Below are positions 16,471 to 24,912 of a stretch of 64,000 nucleotides of DNA, piece after piece (positions within the stretch are counted from its first letter, which is position 1; the number at the start of each line of letters is the position of its first letter). The notes beneath the pieces are model-generated. The model had not been told where the DNA came from. It saw only the letters and a list, made by a program, of their open reading frames with translations, and ran no database searches. Where the stretch lies: contig JAWKQR010000016.1 in the NCBI GenBank assembly GCA_041390025.1, positions 61,867 through 125,866 of the forward strand, in the 5' to 3' direction. The position numbers and the translations under genes were made by a program. This DNA is from JBFFMO01 sp041390025 (GTDB lineage Bacteria > Myxococcota_A > Bradymonadia > Bradymonadales > Bradymonadaceae).

Positions 16471-17784
16471 GTGAGAACTCGGCTAAAAAACGCCACCGTC
16501 GTGTGCATGGACGCCGGCATGACAGTCGTCGAGGGTGACCTGGTCATCCACAACGACCGCATTGACGCGATCGGAGACAGCGACACACCCGTCGACCAAG
16601 AGATTGACTGCCAGGGCTGCGCGATCATTCCGGGTTTTGTGCAGACACACATCCACCTGTGTCAGACATTGATGCGCAATTGTGCGGACGACATGGTGTT
16701 GATCGACTGGTTACGCACGCGCATCTGGCCTTACGAGGCGGCCCTTCAGCCCAACGAATTGCGTGCCTCCGCGCGGCTGGGGCTCTCGGAGCTCATGCTC
16801 GGCGGCACCACCACGCTGCTTGACATGGCCACCGTGAACCACACCGAGAGTGTGCTGGAAAGTGTCGTCGAGTCGGGCATTCGCGCGTTTGTCGGAAAGT
16901 GCCATATGGACCACCCCGACGAGGTGCCGGCAGGTCTGCTTGAAAACACCCAAAAAAGCCTGCACGAGGGCATCCGCCTATGTGAGGCTTGGGACGGCAA
17001 ATACGATGGCCGCCTGCGCTACGCGTTTGCACCTCGGTTTGCGGTGTCGTGCACCGAAGAGCTCTTGCGTGGCGTCAGTGAAGCGGCCAAGGACCTAGGC
17101 GCGTTCATCCACACCCACAGCTCCGAGACGGCGTTCGAGAACGAGTGGGCGCACCAACACTACGGCTGCACAAACATCGAGTTCTTGGAGCGCGTGGGCA
17201 TCACAAACGAACGCAGCGTGTTTGCGCATGGGGTGCATGTCGACGACGCGGACCTCACGATCTTGAAACGCCACGGCACCGCGATCGCGCACTGCCCATC
17301 CTCCAATCTCAAGCTCGCAAGCGGCATCGCGAACATCCCGCGTTACGACGAATGGGGGATCAAAGTCTCGCTGGGTGCCGATGGGCCGCCGTGCAACAAC
17401 AACCTTGACGCGTTCGTCGAGATGCGTCTCGCGGCGCTGCTCCAAAAGCCCATCCACGGCCCCAAAGCCATGCCCGCGGCGCGTGTCCTTAAACTTGCGA
17501 CCATTGATGGAGCGGCAGCGCTTGGCCTCGAACACGAGATCGGCAGCCTCGAGGTCGGCAAAAAGGCGGACATCGTCGTCATCGCGCTCGACGACGATCC
17601 CGGCACAAACCCTGGTGGAAGCGTCTACTCCCGAATCGTCTACGCCACCCACCGCGCCAACGTTCGACACGTGTTTGCGTCGGGCGAACAGGTCGTTCGA
17701 GACTCGGTTCTGACGAAATGGGACGTCCAGGAAGCCATCGCGGACTCAAAACGTGCCTTCAAGAGCGTCATGGAACGGATGTAG
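16471..17784 (+). CDS. amidohydrolase-superfamily deaminase (MTA/SAH or chlorohydrolase type)
   Basis: A 437-residue metal-dependent amidohydrolase. The metal-binding THIHLCQ motif (near residues 56-62) is followed by TLMRNCADDMVLIDWL, as in the TrzN/MtaD/SsnA branch. HTHSSE, the HGVHVDD block and ADGPPCNNNLD supply the other expected ligands, ending with a short C-terminal beta domain (GKKADIVVIALDD). Family members deaminate S-adenosylhomocysteine, methylthioadenosine, guanine or 8-oxoguanine; the substrate here is undecided. The GTG start is one base beyond the previous stop, with AAGGAATAAC ahead of it. Confidence 0.85.
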   Translation: MRTRLKNATVVCMDAGMTVVEGDLVIHNDRIDAIGDSDTPVDQEIDCQGCAIIPGFVQTHIHLCQTLMRNCADDMVLIDWLRTRIWPYEAALQPNELRASARLGLSELMLGGTTTLLDMATVNHTESVLESVVESGIRAFVGKCHMDHPDEVPAGLLENTQKSLHEGIRLCEAWDGKYDGRLRYAFAPRFAVSCTEELLRGVSEAAKDLGAFIHTHSSETAFENEWAHQHYGCTNIEFLERVGITNERSVFAHGVHVDDADLTILKRHGTAIAHCPSSNLKLASGIANIPRYDEWGIKVSLGADGPPCNNNLDAFVEMRLAALLQKPIHGPKAMPAARVLKLATIDGAAALGLEHEIGSLEVGKKADIVVIALDDDPGTNPGGSVYSRIVYATHRANVRHVFASGEQVVRDSVLTKWDVQEAIADSKRAFKSVMERM

Positions 17785-17786
17785 TC

Positions 17787-18572
17787 ATGGAGCTGTCTGA
17801 ATTCGCCGAACGCATCCTCATGGGCACCACGCTTGGGGATAAGTTCTTTGTGCCCCCACAAGGCCTGCGAAGTCTCAGCGACGACGTTCGACCCGAGGCT
17901 CGGGCTTGGAACGAGCCCGGACGCCCCGCGCATTTGGGCATCGCCGACAAACGCACGCGCAAGCGCCTCCCGCAGCCCGCAGCGCTCCACGACCCAGAGA
18001 TGCGCATCCGGTGCCTCCACACGTTTGCAAATCACGAGCTCATGGCGCTTGAGCTCATGGCTTGGGCATTGCTCGCCTTTCCCGACGCGCCGCGGAGCTA
18101 TCGACTGGGGCTCGCGCACATCATGGTTGATGAGCAGCGGCATCTGCAGCTCTACATGGAACGCATCGAACAACTTGGTGCTGCCTTTGGGGACCTCCCC
18201 CTCAACGATCACTTCTGGCGCGTGGCGCCCAGCCTGACCGATCCGTTGAAGTTCGCGAGCGCGGTAAACCTGACGTTTGAGCAGGCAAACCTTGACCACG
18301 CCCCCATGTTCGCGGGCTATTTCGACGACGTCGATGACCCCATCAGCGCCAACCTCATGCGCCAAATCGCCGAGGATGAAATCACCCACGTCGGGTTTGG
18401 AGCGAAGGTGCTCCGCGACCACGCGGCAGGCGAGGACACATTCACGTTGTGGTCGCAGAATCTGACGTTCCACAACACTCCCGAGCGGGCCCGGGGTCCG
18501 CAATTCAACGAAGAGCTGCGCCGTCGTGCGGGCCTTGATGAGGCGTTTATCCGCCAAATGCGCGACCTCTAA
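17787..18572 (+). CDS. DUF455 ferritin-like protein
   Basis: 261 residues, cytosolic. The sequence has helices with NHELMALELMAWALL, a VDEQRHLQLYMERIE helix and EDEITHVGFG: spaced Glu/His pairs (E..H) of a ferritin-like di-iron four-helix bundle. This matches the DUF455 family, whose role is unknown; a di-iron oxidation chemistry is a guess from the fold. The gene follows the deaminase by 2 bases and precedes dinB by one base, so it lies in a tight operon. Confidence 0.8.
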   Translation: MELSEFAERILMGTTLGDKFFVPPQGLRSLSDDVRPEARAWNEPGRPAHLGIADKRTRKRLPQPAALHDPEMRIRCLHTFANHELMALELMAWALLAFPDAPRSYRLGLAHIMVDEQRHLQLYMERIEQLGAAFGDLPLNDHFWRVAPSLTDPLKFASAVNLTFEQANLDHAPMFAGYFDDVDDPISANLMRQIAEDEITHVGFGAKVLRDHAAGEDTFTLWSQNLTFHNTPERARGPQFNEELRRRAGLDEAFIRQMRDL

Positions 18573-18573
18573 A

Positions 18574-19533
18574 GTGCTTGTCTTTCACATGGACATGGAC
18601 GCGTTCTATGCGTCGATTGAACAACGGGATTTCCCCGAGTACCGCGGCAAACCCGTGATCGTGGGCGGGCGCGCCAAGCGCGGCGTCGTCGCGACATGCA
18701 GCTACGAAGCTCGGAAGTTTGGGGTGCACTCGGCCCAGCCCATGACCGTCGCACTTCGAAAGTGCCCGGATGCCATCGTGGTCACACCGCGGATGAGCCA
18801 CTACGTGGCGGTGAGCCGACAGATCATGGCGATTCTCGAGAGTTATTCACCCGCGATCGAGCCTCTAAGTCTTGATGAAGCGTTCATGGACATGACCGGC
18901 ATCCATGAACCTGCGATCGACGTCGCCCGCGCCATCCAAGCCCAAGTGTTTGCCGATACCCAATTGACGTGTTCGATTGGCATTGGTCCCAACAAATTCC
19001 TGGCAAAGTTCTCAAGCGATCTGCAAAAACCCAACGGAATCACCGAGGTCCCGCTCGGAAAGGAAGCCGAGTTCCTCGCCGGGTTTCCCGTGCGGAAGCT
19101 TTGGGGTGTGGGCCCCAAAACTGAGGAACGCATCCGCGCGGTTGGGCTCGAGCTGATCGGTGATATCGCGGCTGCAGACCTGGCTTGGTTGCGCGTTGAA
19201 CTCGGGCGTAAGTTTGCAGACCACCTGTACGATCTCGCGCGCGGGATTGACCACCGGAGCGTCAATCCAGACCGCGAGCGCAAATCCATTGGCAGCGAAA
19301 ACACGTTTGCAAAGGACCTGACCACGCGACCCGAGGTCGAAGCGAGCTTGCTTCCGCACGCCGACGATGTGGCTGCAACTCTACGGCGCAAGCAAGTGCG
19401 CGCGCGCGGGTGCGCGTCAAAGTCCGTTACACCGACGGATTTGTGCTGCAAACGCGTCAGACGTCACTGCCCGAGGCCACCGACGATGCCGAGGTGTTGT
19501 TGGCGTATGGCCGCAAGCTTCTGGACGGTCTGA
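18574..19533 (+). CDS. dinB: DNA polymerase IV (Y-family), 5' piece of a frameshifted gene
   Basis: The Y-family polymerase starts at GTG 18574 (or ATG 18589). MDMDAFYASIEQRD, YEARKFGVHS, the SLDEAFMDMTG catalytic block (three carboxylates with the first Asp) and CSIGIGPNKFLAK are clear. The little-finger domain opens normally. The frame is lost at the GGG run at 19408-19410, where one G appears to be missing. The downstream piece 19410-19745 completes the C-terminus. Pol IV carries out error-prone translesion synthesis. The normal full length would be about 390 residues. The last residues of this piece are spurious. Confidence 0.88.
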   Translation: MLVFHMDMDAFYASIEQRDFPEYRGKPVIVGGRAKRGVVATCSYEARKFGVHSAQPMTVALRKCPDAIVVTPRMSHYVAVSRQIMAILESYSPAIEPLSLDEAFMDMTGIHEPAIDVARAIQAQVFADTQLTCSIGIGPNKFLAKFSSDLQKPNGITEVPLGKEAEFLAGFPVRKLWGVGPKTEERIRAVGLELIGDIAAADLAWLRVELGRKFADHLYDLARGIDHRSVNPDRERKSIGSENTFAKDLTTRPEVEASLLPHADDVAATLRRKQVRARGCASKSVTPTDLCCKRVRRHCPRPPTMPRCCWRMAASFWTV

Positions 19534-19745
19534 CGTTTGGTGAACCGATTCGATTGGTCGGGCTGGCAGCCTACGATCTTGAAGAGAACTCCGCCCCAAC
19601 TCAACTGGGCTTGTTTTCGGTCCACGAACGTCCGGCCGTGGGCAGAACGGTCGACGCCATCGCCGCTCGATTCGGCCCCGACGCGGTCAAACGTGGATCC
19701 CGTTTGAGCCAAACGGTCGAAAAAGATCCTTCACAAGACCCCTGA
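19410..19745 (+). CDS. dinB: DNA polymerase IV, C-terminal little-finger piece
   Basis: The 3' part of dinB in a shifted frame. It contains VKVRYTDGFVLQTRQTSL and the helix ending LRLVGLAAYDL-like region of the little finger, then a short tail. Adding one G to the GGG run at 19408-19410 joins it to the piece at 18574 without gap. Both the polymerase core and this part look well conserved, so the break is likely a sequence error. Confidence 0.8.
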   Translation: MRVKVRYTDGFVLQTRQTSLPEATDDAEVLLAYGRKLLDGLTFGEPIRLVGLAAYDLEENSAPTQLGLFSVHERPAVGRTVDAIAARFGPDAVKRGSRLSQTVEKDPSQDP

Positions 19746-19814
19746 TTGCGATCGGTTAACTTTTTTGCACACGATACCTCTGCTAGCGTGGATAAAACTC
19801 CGCAGGAGTCCACT

Positions 19815-20900
19815 TTGAAGAAGACATTTTTGGTCGCGCTTTGCGCGGTAGCGGTTGGTTGCGGCGACGACTCGAACAAGAGCAAGAGCAACGTGCCGGC
19901 GAACAACATGACGCCCAACAACACCAACCCTAACAACACCAATCCCAACAACACCAACCCCAACAACGTGTCTGCCGCCAACGTCACGCAAGAGTTGTGG
20001 GGCCTGCTGTGCGAATCCACCTTCGAGTGTCCAACGCCCGACCTTTTGGCGTTCGTTGGACGATACCCCTCGGCCGCAGCCTGCAAAGCCGCCGGACCAC
20101 CTGCATTTGTGGACCTGCCCGCCTTCGACCAAGCCATCGCAAACGGGAACGCGACCTTTGACGAGGCGAAGGCAGCCACCTGCCTAGCCAAGTGGAGCGA
20201 TTCCATCTGTGAACTAAGCTTTGCCGTTCCCCCCGCGGAATGTGACGACGTGTTCGTTGGAAAACTCGGTGAGGGAGAAACATGCATTGAGGGTGAGTGC
20301 GCGCGTGGGCTTGAATGCCAAACCAATGGCAACGCGTGCCAAGGAACCTGCGAGAAAGACTGTGGGGACTTCGCGTGTGGCGCCGACGAGTACTGCACGG
20401 ACACCGGCTGTGTGACCCGCGGTGCGATTGGCGACCTCTGCCAAGACTTCGACGAGTGCGCGCGCGGCAGCTTCTGCATCAACGGCGAATGCGCCAACGG
20501 CAACAGCACGCCCGAAGGCGGCGACTGCCAGCTCGCGGGAGAGTGCGTGGGCGATCTTGTGTGCATCGATGGTGTGTGCAGCAACTTCTCGACCGCAAAA
20601 CGCGGACAGCCCTGCCAGATCGGTGAGGTCAGCGTGTTATGCGAGCCGGGCACAGTCTGTTCGGGACTCACGCTCGGTGAGACCGCCTTGGAGGGTACCT
20701 GCGGCGACCCGGTTGGCGAGGGCGCTCCGTGCCGCTTCTTCTACGAGTGTGCCATCGGCTTGAAGTGCAATGCCGCCGACGCGCTGACGCCTGGAACCTG
20801 TGTCCCACTCGAAGGACTCGGTTCGGCATGCACGACGCCTTTTGACTGCAGCGAAGGGGTCTGCGAAAACGGCGTGTGCACCACAAACGCTTGCCAATGA
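19815..20900 (+). CDS. Cys-rich lipoprotein with Asn/Thr/Pro linker
   Basis: 361 residues from a TTG start at 19815 with AGGAG seven bases ahead; the lipobox is VGC with the linker NNTNPNNTNPNN behind it. An N-terminal ~130-residue helical region (CESTFECPTPDL) is followed by about eight Cys-rich modules of the form C..G..C....C..G.C, such as CTDTGCVTRGAIGDLC. The modules resemble Dickkopf/EGF-like disulfide units. A paralogue with the same layout lies at 39547-40758. Expected to be anchored in the outer membrane and surface-exposed. The function is unknown. Confidence 0.7.
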   Translation: MKKTFLVALCAVAVGCGDDSNKSKSNVPANNMTPNNTNPNNTNPNNTNPNNVSAANVTQELWGLLCESTFECPTPDLLAFVGRYPSAAACKAAGPPAFVDLPAFDQAIANGNATFDEAKAATCLAKWSDSICELSFAVPPAECDDVFVGKLGEGETCIEGECARGLECQTNGNACQGTCEKDCGDFACGADEYCTDTGCVTRGAIGDLCQDFDECARGSFCINGECANGNSTPEGGDCQLAGECVGDLVCIDGVCSNFSTAKRGQPCQIGEVSVLCEPGTVCSGLTLGETALEGTCGDPVGEGAPCRFFYECAIGLKCNAADALTPGTCVPLEGLGSACTTPFDCSEGVCENGVCTTNACQ

Positions 20901-20906
20901 GTTCGT

Positions 20907-21296
20907 GTGGATCGCGATGAACTAGAGAAGTTTCGGTCGATGCTCATCGCCCAGCGCGACGCGTTGCTGGCGGAAGGCGATGTTGCGATTGAACCTGTGG
21001 TCAAAGACCCGTCGACGAAAGTAGACGAGGACGAGGCCCCTCTGACTGAAATGAGCCAGGTCATCGCGTCACGTCGCAACAAGGAGCGTGCTCAGCAGAT
21101 CAACGGCATCATGGCCGCATTGCGCAGGATCGAACTTGAGCCCGAGGACTACGGGGTGTGCGAAGACTGCGGTGAAGACATCAATCTTCGTCGCCTCGAG
21201 ATCATGCCGTGGACCCAATTCTGCGTAAAATGTCAGGCCAAGAATGCCGACCCGGTCAAAGGCGCACGGCGAAAACACCTCACCGACTACAGCTGA
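20907..21296 (+). CDS. dksA: DksA/TraR-family zinc-finger protein
   Basis: A 129-residue protein from a GTG start 6 bases after the previous stop. A coiled-coil hairpin occupies about residues 5-85 and the C4 zinc finger is VCEDCG and FCVKCQ near the C-terminus. DksA binds in the RNA polymerase secondary channel and, with ppGpp, retunes rRNA and amino-acid promoters. The coiled-coil tip acidic pair expected in E. coli DksA is represented here by DEDEAP. Followed by a good terminator. Confidence 0.85.
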   Translation: MDRDELEKFRSMLIAQRDALLAEGDVAIEPVVKDPSTKVDEDEAPLTEMSQVIASRRNKERAQQINGIMAALRRIELEPEDYGVCEDCGEDINLRRLEIMPWTQFCVKCQAKNADPVKGARRKHLTDYS

Positions 21297-21319
21297 GGGA
21301 CCCTCTGCAAGAAACAAAA

Positions 21320-21349
21320 AAGGCGGTGATCAACACCGCCTTCTTTTTC
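21320..21349. terminator. bidirectional intrinsic terminator between dksA and mglA
   Basis: AGGCGGTG (21321-21328) pairs with CACCGCCT (21334-21341). The plus strand continues TCTTTTTCG; the minus strand continues TTTTTTGTTTC. It can end both convergent genes. Confidence 0.85.
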
Positions 21350-21363
21350 GCTCGCTGAAGACC

Positions 21364-21960
21364 TTATTTGGTCTTCTTGAGTTCCATGAGAATCATCTTC
21401 ACGACCGCTTTCAACGTGTCAAACACGCCAGGGCCGTCTGGCGCGACCGCGCACGCTTCAAACTCCGGATACTTGCCATCAGGATTAAGATCCTGCTGGA
21501 GCTCCTCGAGTGGCATCGCCGTGGGGAGGTCACGTTTGTTGTACTGAATGACGTAAGGAATCTTATCGATGTCGATGTCGTAGGACTGAAGGTTCTCCTT
21601 CATGTCTTCCATCGAAATGATGTTGGCTTCCTTACGAGCGCGCTGGGAGTCTGCGACGAAAATCACGCCGTCCGCACCCTTCATGATCAACTTACGGCTG
21701 GCGCTGTAGAACAGCTGGCCAGGCACCGAGTAGAGGTGAAGTCGGGTCTTGAATCCGCGAATTGCGGGAAGGCTCAAAGGCAGGAAATCGAAGAAGAGCG
21801 TGCGCTCTTGCTTGGTTTCCAAGCTGATGAGTTTTCCGCGGGCGTCAGGATTCGTCCCCGAGTAGATGAACTTAATGTTCGTCGTCTTCCCACACAGACC
21901 CGGTCCGTAATAGACGATCTTGAGGATGATTTCCCGCTGTGCGTAGTTGATGAACGACAT
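21364..21960 (-). CDS. mglA: MglA-type small Ras-like GTPase
   Basis: 198 residues, closely like M. xanthus MglA (195). P-loop GPGLCGKTT (19-27), then TLFFDFLPLSL, YSVPGQ (77-82) and the base-specifying NKRD. Residue 78 is Ser where M. xanthus MglA has Thr and Ras proteins have Asp; this keeps the MglA-type change. MglA-GTP sets the leading pole and directs type IV pili and gliding motors. The usual partner mglB lies upstream at 22216-22707, but 255 bases away and with a separate promoter candidate. Its GGGAAAG ribosome site is 4 bases ahead of the ATG. Confidence 0.93.
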   Translation of the reverse strand: MSFINYAQREIILKIVYYGPGLCGKTTNIKFIYSGTNPDARGKLISLETKQERTLFFDFLPLSLPAIRGFKTRLHLYSVPGQLFYSASRKLIMKGADGVIFVADSQRARKEANIISMEDMKENLQSYDIDIDKIPYVIQYNKRDLPTAMPLEELQQDLNPDGKYPEFEACAVAPDGPGVFDTLKAVVKMILMELKKTK

Positions 21961-22022
21961 CTACTTTCCCGTCATCCGATAGAGCGCATCGGCAAGAAGT
22001 GCCTTGAGCGCTGAGTTCACGT

Positions 22023-22050
22023 CTTATAGCACGCTCGGTTACCCTGTCAC
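22023..22050 (-). promoter_or_regulatory. candidate promoter for mglA alone
   Basis: On the minus strand: GTGACA (22050-22045), 16 bases, TATAAG (22028-22023). The ATG of mglA is about 63 bases downstream. It would allow mglA to be expressed apart from mglB. Confidence 0.4.
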
Positions 22051-22137
22051 GCTTTTTTGACCACAGTGAGCGAACTCGCTGCGTTGTTGCCTGAAAGGAT
22101 GATCCGACTCGACTACGCTAATTCCTCGTGCTTCGCT

Positions 22138-22196
22138 CCGACGACACGTCGTCGGCTTTCTCGCTCCAGTCGTCGGTGAGGTTTGGCCGACGACTG
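22138..22196 (-). repeat. paired inverted repeats in the mglB-mglA gap
   Basis: CCGACGAC (22138-22145) is inverted at 22148-22155 with a two-base gap. CAGTCGTCGG (22167-22176) is inverted as CCGACGACTG (22187-22196) with a ten-base loop TGAGGTTTGG. The same octamer thus occurs four times in 59 bases. The larger hairpin could act as an mRNA stabiliser or a partial terminator after mglB; no T-tract follows. The smaller one could bind a dimeric protein. Function is inferred. Confidence 0.6.
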
Positions 22197-22215
22197 CAAT
22201 ACCTAACGAACTTCT

Positions 22216-22707
22216 TCAGAAGGCGTCGTTGAACAAGCTGTCGATGTCGTCGTCGGTGATCTCACCAAAGATGTCCATCGCCTGGTTCGATGCCTCTTTT
22301 GACCGGGATTTAAGGGTGATCAACACCTTCTCCATCTCGGTGTAAGCGCGTTTCACACGCAAGCGCACCAAACCAAGGCTTGAGCGCTCATCGAAAATCA
22401 CCAGCAAAATCATTGCGTCCCCAATGAGAGACACATGCAAGTGGTTGCGCGTCCCCTCGTGGAAGTGCACCGGAAACTCTTCCTCACCCAACATTTGAGC
22501 GAGTCCCCCGGTTGCCGCTGTTGAACCAGCAGCAAGCGATGCGAGCCCCGTCGTGTCGATGCCAGACGTCTCACCCGTTGCCGTGATGAGCTGCCCGTCC
22601 TTGTCCACGATGAAGATGGCCTTGGCGAGGGCATCACGGACGAGTTGTTCACAGATCTCTGTGAACTTCCGTTGCTCCTCCTCGTAGATTGCCATCTGAC
22701 CTGACAT
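22216..22707 (-). CDS. mglB: MglB-type roadblock/LC7 GTPase-activating protein
   Basis: 163 residues from an ATG at 22707 with AGGAG ahead. It aligns along its length with M. xanthus MglB as I know it: MAIYEEEQRKF, FIVDKDGQLITA, FHEGTRNHLH, RSSLGLVRLRVK and the C-terminal TDDDIDSLF. The roadblock fold dimerises and stimulates MglA GTP hydrolysis at the lagging pole. A promoter in the gap towards 22800 is likely (TTGCGC, 17 bases, CTAGGG), but is weaker than others listed. Confidence 0.9.
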   Translation of the reverse strand: MSGQMAIYEEEQRKFTEICEQLVRDALAKAIFIVDKDGQLITATGETSGIDTTGLASLAAGSTAATGGLAQMLGEEEFPVHFHEGTRNHLHVSLIGDAMILLVIFDERSSLGLVRLRVKRAYTEMEKVLITLKSRSKEASNQAMDIFGEITDDDIDSLFNDAF

Positions 22708-22835
22708 TCCAAAGCTCCTAAACCGCTGCATTCGCCGCGGCATTGGGACATAAGTGTTATGGATTCATTTCACTGCTGGGGGAACCCTAGCACACTAATT
22801 TTCGATCGCGCAATCTTCTGTCGTGCCCATGTGGA

Positions 22836-22865
22836 TTGCGTCAAACATCCAATTGAGCGTATAAC
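22836..22865 (+). promoter_or_regulatory. candidate promoter for ybaB-recR
   Basis: TTGCGT (22836-22841), 18 bases, TATAAC (22860-22865). It lies about 36 bases ahead of the ybaB ATG at 22901. Visual match only. Confidence 0.45.
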
Positions 22866-22900
22866 CCGCGGCGCTTCGTCGAAAGACCATGGAGAAGAAC

Positions 22901-23212
22901 ATGAAAGACATGACCAATATTGTGAAACAAGCCCAGCGCATGCAGGGACAGATTCAAAAAGTTCAGTCCGACATCGGTGAAAAACGCGTGGAAGCGTCGG
23001 CAGGTGGCGGTGTGGTCACGGCGGTTGTCAACGGGAACTCCGAGCTGCTCGAAATCGTCATCAAGCCAGAAGTCGTCGATCCCAACGACATCGAGCTGCT
23101 TCAAGACCTGATCGTCGGTGCCGTCAATCAAGCGATGAAGGCCGCAACCGACATGATGAACGCGGAAGTCGAGAAGATCACCGGGGGTCTCAACATTCCC
23201 GGATTGTTCTAA
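22901..23212 (+). CDS. ybaB: YbaB/EbfC nucleoid-associated protein
   Basis: About 103 residues. The start at 22901 has GGAGAAG six bases ahead; an ATG 12 bases upstream is the alternative. The usual features are present: an N-terminal helix (MTNIVKQAQRMQGQIQKVQ), a central beta-sheet with GGGVVTAVVNGN, and a C-terminal helix ending GGLNIPGLF. YbaB binds DNA as a dimer. It sits just upstream of recR, as is common in many bacteria, though dnaX does not precede it here. Confidence 0.92.
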   Translation: MKDMTNIVKQAQRMQGQIQKVQSDIGEKRVEASAGGGVVTAVVNGNSELLEIVIKPEVVDPNDIELLQDLIVGAVNQAMKAATDMMNAEVEKITGGLNIPGLF

Positions 23213-23217
23213 GCACC

Positions 23218-23817
23218 GTGCGCCCCGAAGATCCCATTACACACCTGATCAGCGCGTTCGCACGCCTGCCCGGCATCGGCGAGCGAACGGCATCGCGGCT
23301 GGCGTTCTTCGTGTTGAATCAGCCCGAAGATCTCGCGCACGACCTCTCCGACGCCTTGCTCCGAGTCAAGGCCGAAGTCGGGTTTTGCACGCGCTGCTGC
23401 AACCTCACGCGCGGTGAGCTGTGCACGATTTGCGAGGATACGCGTCGCGATCCGTCGCTGATCTGCGTGGTTGAATCCACGCCGGACCTTCGCGCGGTGG
23501 AACGCACCGGAGAGTTTCGCGGCGTCTACCACGTCTTGCACGGCTTGATTAGCCCGCTCGAGGGCATCGGTCCCGACGACTTGCGCATCCGCGACCTGCT
23601 GACGCGTCTGCCGGGAGACCCAGAGATTCGCGAGGTCATCATCGCGACGAGCCCCTCGGTGGACGGCGAAGCCACGGCGCTTTACCTCGCCCGGCTGCTC
23701 AAGCCCTTGGGTGTGAGCGTTTCGCGGATCGCGAGTGGGATTCCCATCGGCGGTGAACTTGAGTACGCCGACCGCGTCACCCTCTCGCGCGCCATTTCTC
23801 AGCGACGGGATTTCTGA
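23218..23817 (+). CDS. recR: recombination protein RecR
   Basis: 199 residues, standard RecR length, from a GTG start. The helix-hairpin-helix (LPGIGERTASRLAFF), the zinc finger (CTRCCNLTRGELCTIC) and the Toprim region (VESTPDLRAVERTGEFRG) are clear, and the Walker-B-like SVDGEATALYL is present. RecR loads with RecO and RecA at gaps and single-strand breaks. It begins 6 bases after ybaB and is co-transcribed with it. Confidence 0.96.
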   Translation: MRPEDPITHLISAFARLPGIGERTASRLAFFVLNQPEDLAHDLSDALLRVKAEVGFCTRCCNLTRGELCTICEDTRRDPSLICVVESTPDLRAVERTGEFRGVYHVLHGLISPLEGIGPDDLRIRDLLTRLPGDPEIREVIIATSPSVDGEATALYLARLLKPLGVSVSRIASGIPIGGELEYADRVTLSRAISQRRDF

Positions 23818-23964
23818 GAAAAACGCCCATCGCTATTGAATCGCGATCCAACCCTCCGTAACATCCTAGGTGTCAGTACATTGCGTCCAGTGGACGTGTT
23901 TTCGAGAAGCGCTCTGCCGGTTGGGGAACCTTGGGGCTTTCGAAAATACGAACGGAGGCCGCTC

Positions 23965-24714
23965 ATGAACCTGACGTATCTCGAAGTCGATCACCAACGA
24001 TCGCATTACGACTGTCTTGCCGGTGAGGCACGACGCCAATTTATGGACCGCCTTTGCGTGTCGTGGATTTACCATGACCACGCGCTCGAAGGTGTGGTGC
24101 TGTCCGAGAACGAGCTCAATCGTGCCTTGGAAAATGCGCCGGTGCGTAATTTCGTCGAAAGCCAGACGCAAAAGTCGCTTCAGCGCCAACTCAGCTTGAT
24201 CCGCTTCCTGTACGAAAGCGCTCGCGAAGGACGTGAGCTGTCGGTCGAGTTCATTCGCGAAATCCACGTACGCCTGTGCGACCCCAACGACGAAAGCGCT
24301 GGACGTTATCGCAAACGGGACACCTCGCCGGGCGTGTACAATCTGACCATCGTTCCCGCCGCGAGCATCTCGTATTACTTCCGCAAATTCATGGACATGT
24401 GGGAGCAAGAACTCCAGCACATGCACCCAATTCGCAGTGCTGCAATCTCGCACTACGAATTCATGAAGGTGTTCCCCTTCGACGAGCGCACAGGCATGGT
24501 TGGACGGATGGTGATGAATTACATCCTCATCAGTCAGGGGTATCCACCCGCAATCATCCACGCCCTAGACCGCCACGACTACTTCAGTGCCCTCGATGGC
24601 TACCGAGCCGACATGGTGCCGGTCGTCGTGGAAGCGGTTTCCGCCACAATCGACGCCGCACGCGCATTTTCTTCGTCAATTGTTGAACCTGATCGTGCAA
24701 AGGCAGCATTATAA
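23965..24714 (+). CDS. Fic-fold protein with a degenerate catalytic motif
   Basis: 249 residues. ATG 23965 was chosen because GGAGG precedes it; a longer in-frame reading from 23836 exists. The layout is that of Fic proteins: HDHALEGVVLSENE (near 37-50, the SxxxIEG region), a long helical core, SAGRYRKRD (111-119), and the active-site loop FPFDERTGMVGR (170-181). The Fic consensus is HPFx[D/E]GNGRxxR. Here the His is Phe170, GN is RT and the first Arg is Met178, so AMP transfer is unlikely. It may serve as a binding protein or nucleotide sensor. A usable Arg181 remains. No toxin or antitoxin neighbour is seen; it follows recR. Confidence 0.75.
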   Translation: MNLTYLEVDHQRSHYDCLAGEARRQFMDRLCVSWIYHDHALEGVVLSENELNRALENAPVRNFVESQTQKSLQRQLSLIRFLYESAREGRELSVEFIREIHVRLCDPNDESAGRYRKRDTSPGVYNLTIVPAASISYYFRKFMDMWEQELQHMHPIRSAAISHYEFMKVFPFDERTGMVGRMVMNYILISQGYPPAIIHALDRHDYFSALDGYRADMVPVVVEAVSATIDAARAFSSSIVEPDRAKAAL

Positions 24715-24912
24715 GATTGGAAGGTGCGTGGAGCCGCCTGCTCCTACTGCCTGCAATCGTCGCTCCGAGATGGATTCCTCGACGGTTTAATGATGCGAAG
24801 CAGTAGCGTCCCTCCCTTTCTGGTGTGGCCTTTGGGGCAGCGCAGTTTGCGCAGCAACGGGGAGTTGCGTGCCCGCGACCACACGTTGACGGTTCGCCGT
24901 TTGGAGTTCAAC

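Noticed and set aside
18574..19745. Programmed frameshift in dinB
   Set aside because: No slippery heptamer or downstream structure typical of programmed shifting is seen, and the same kind of single-base loss hits many unrelated genes in the window.
22138..22196. Standard intrinsic terminator after mglB
   Set aside because: The 10-bp stem is good, but no run of T follows on the minus strand, so only a hairpin is claimed.
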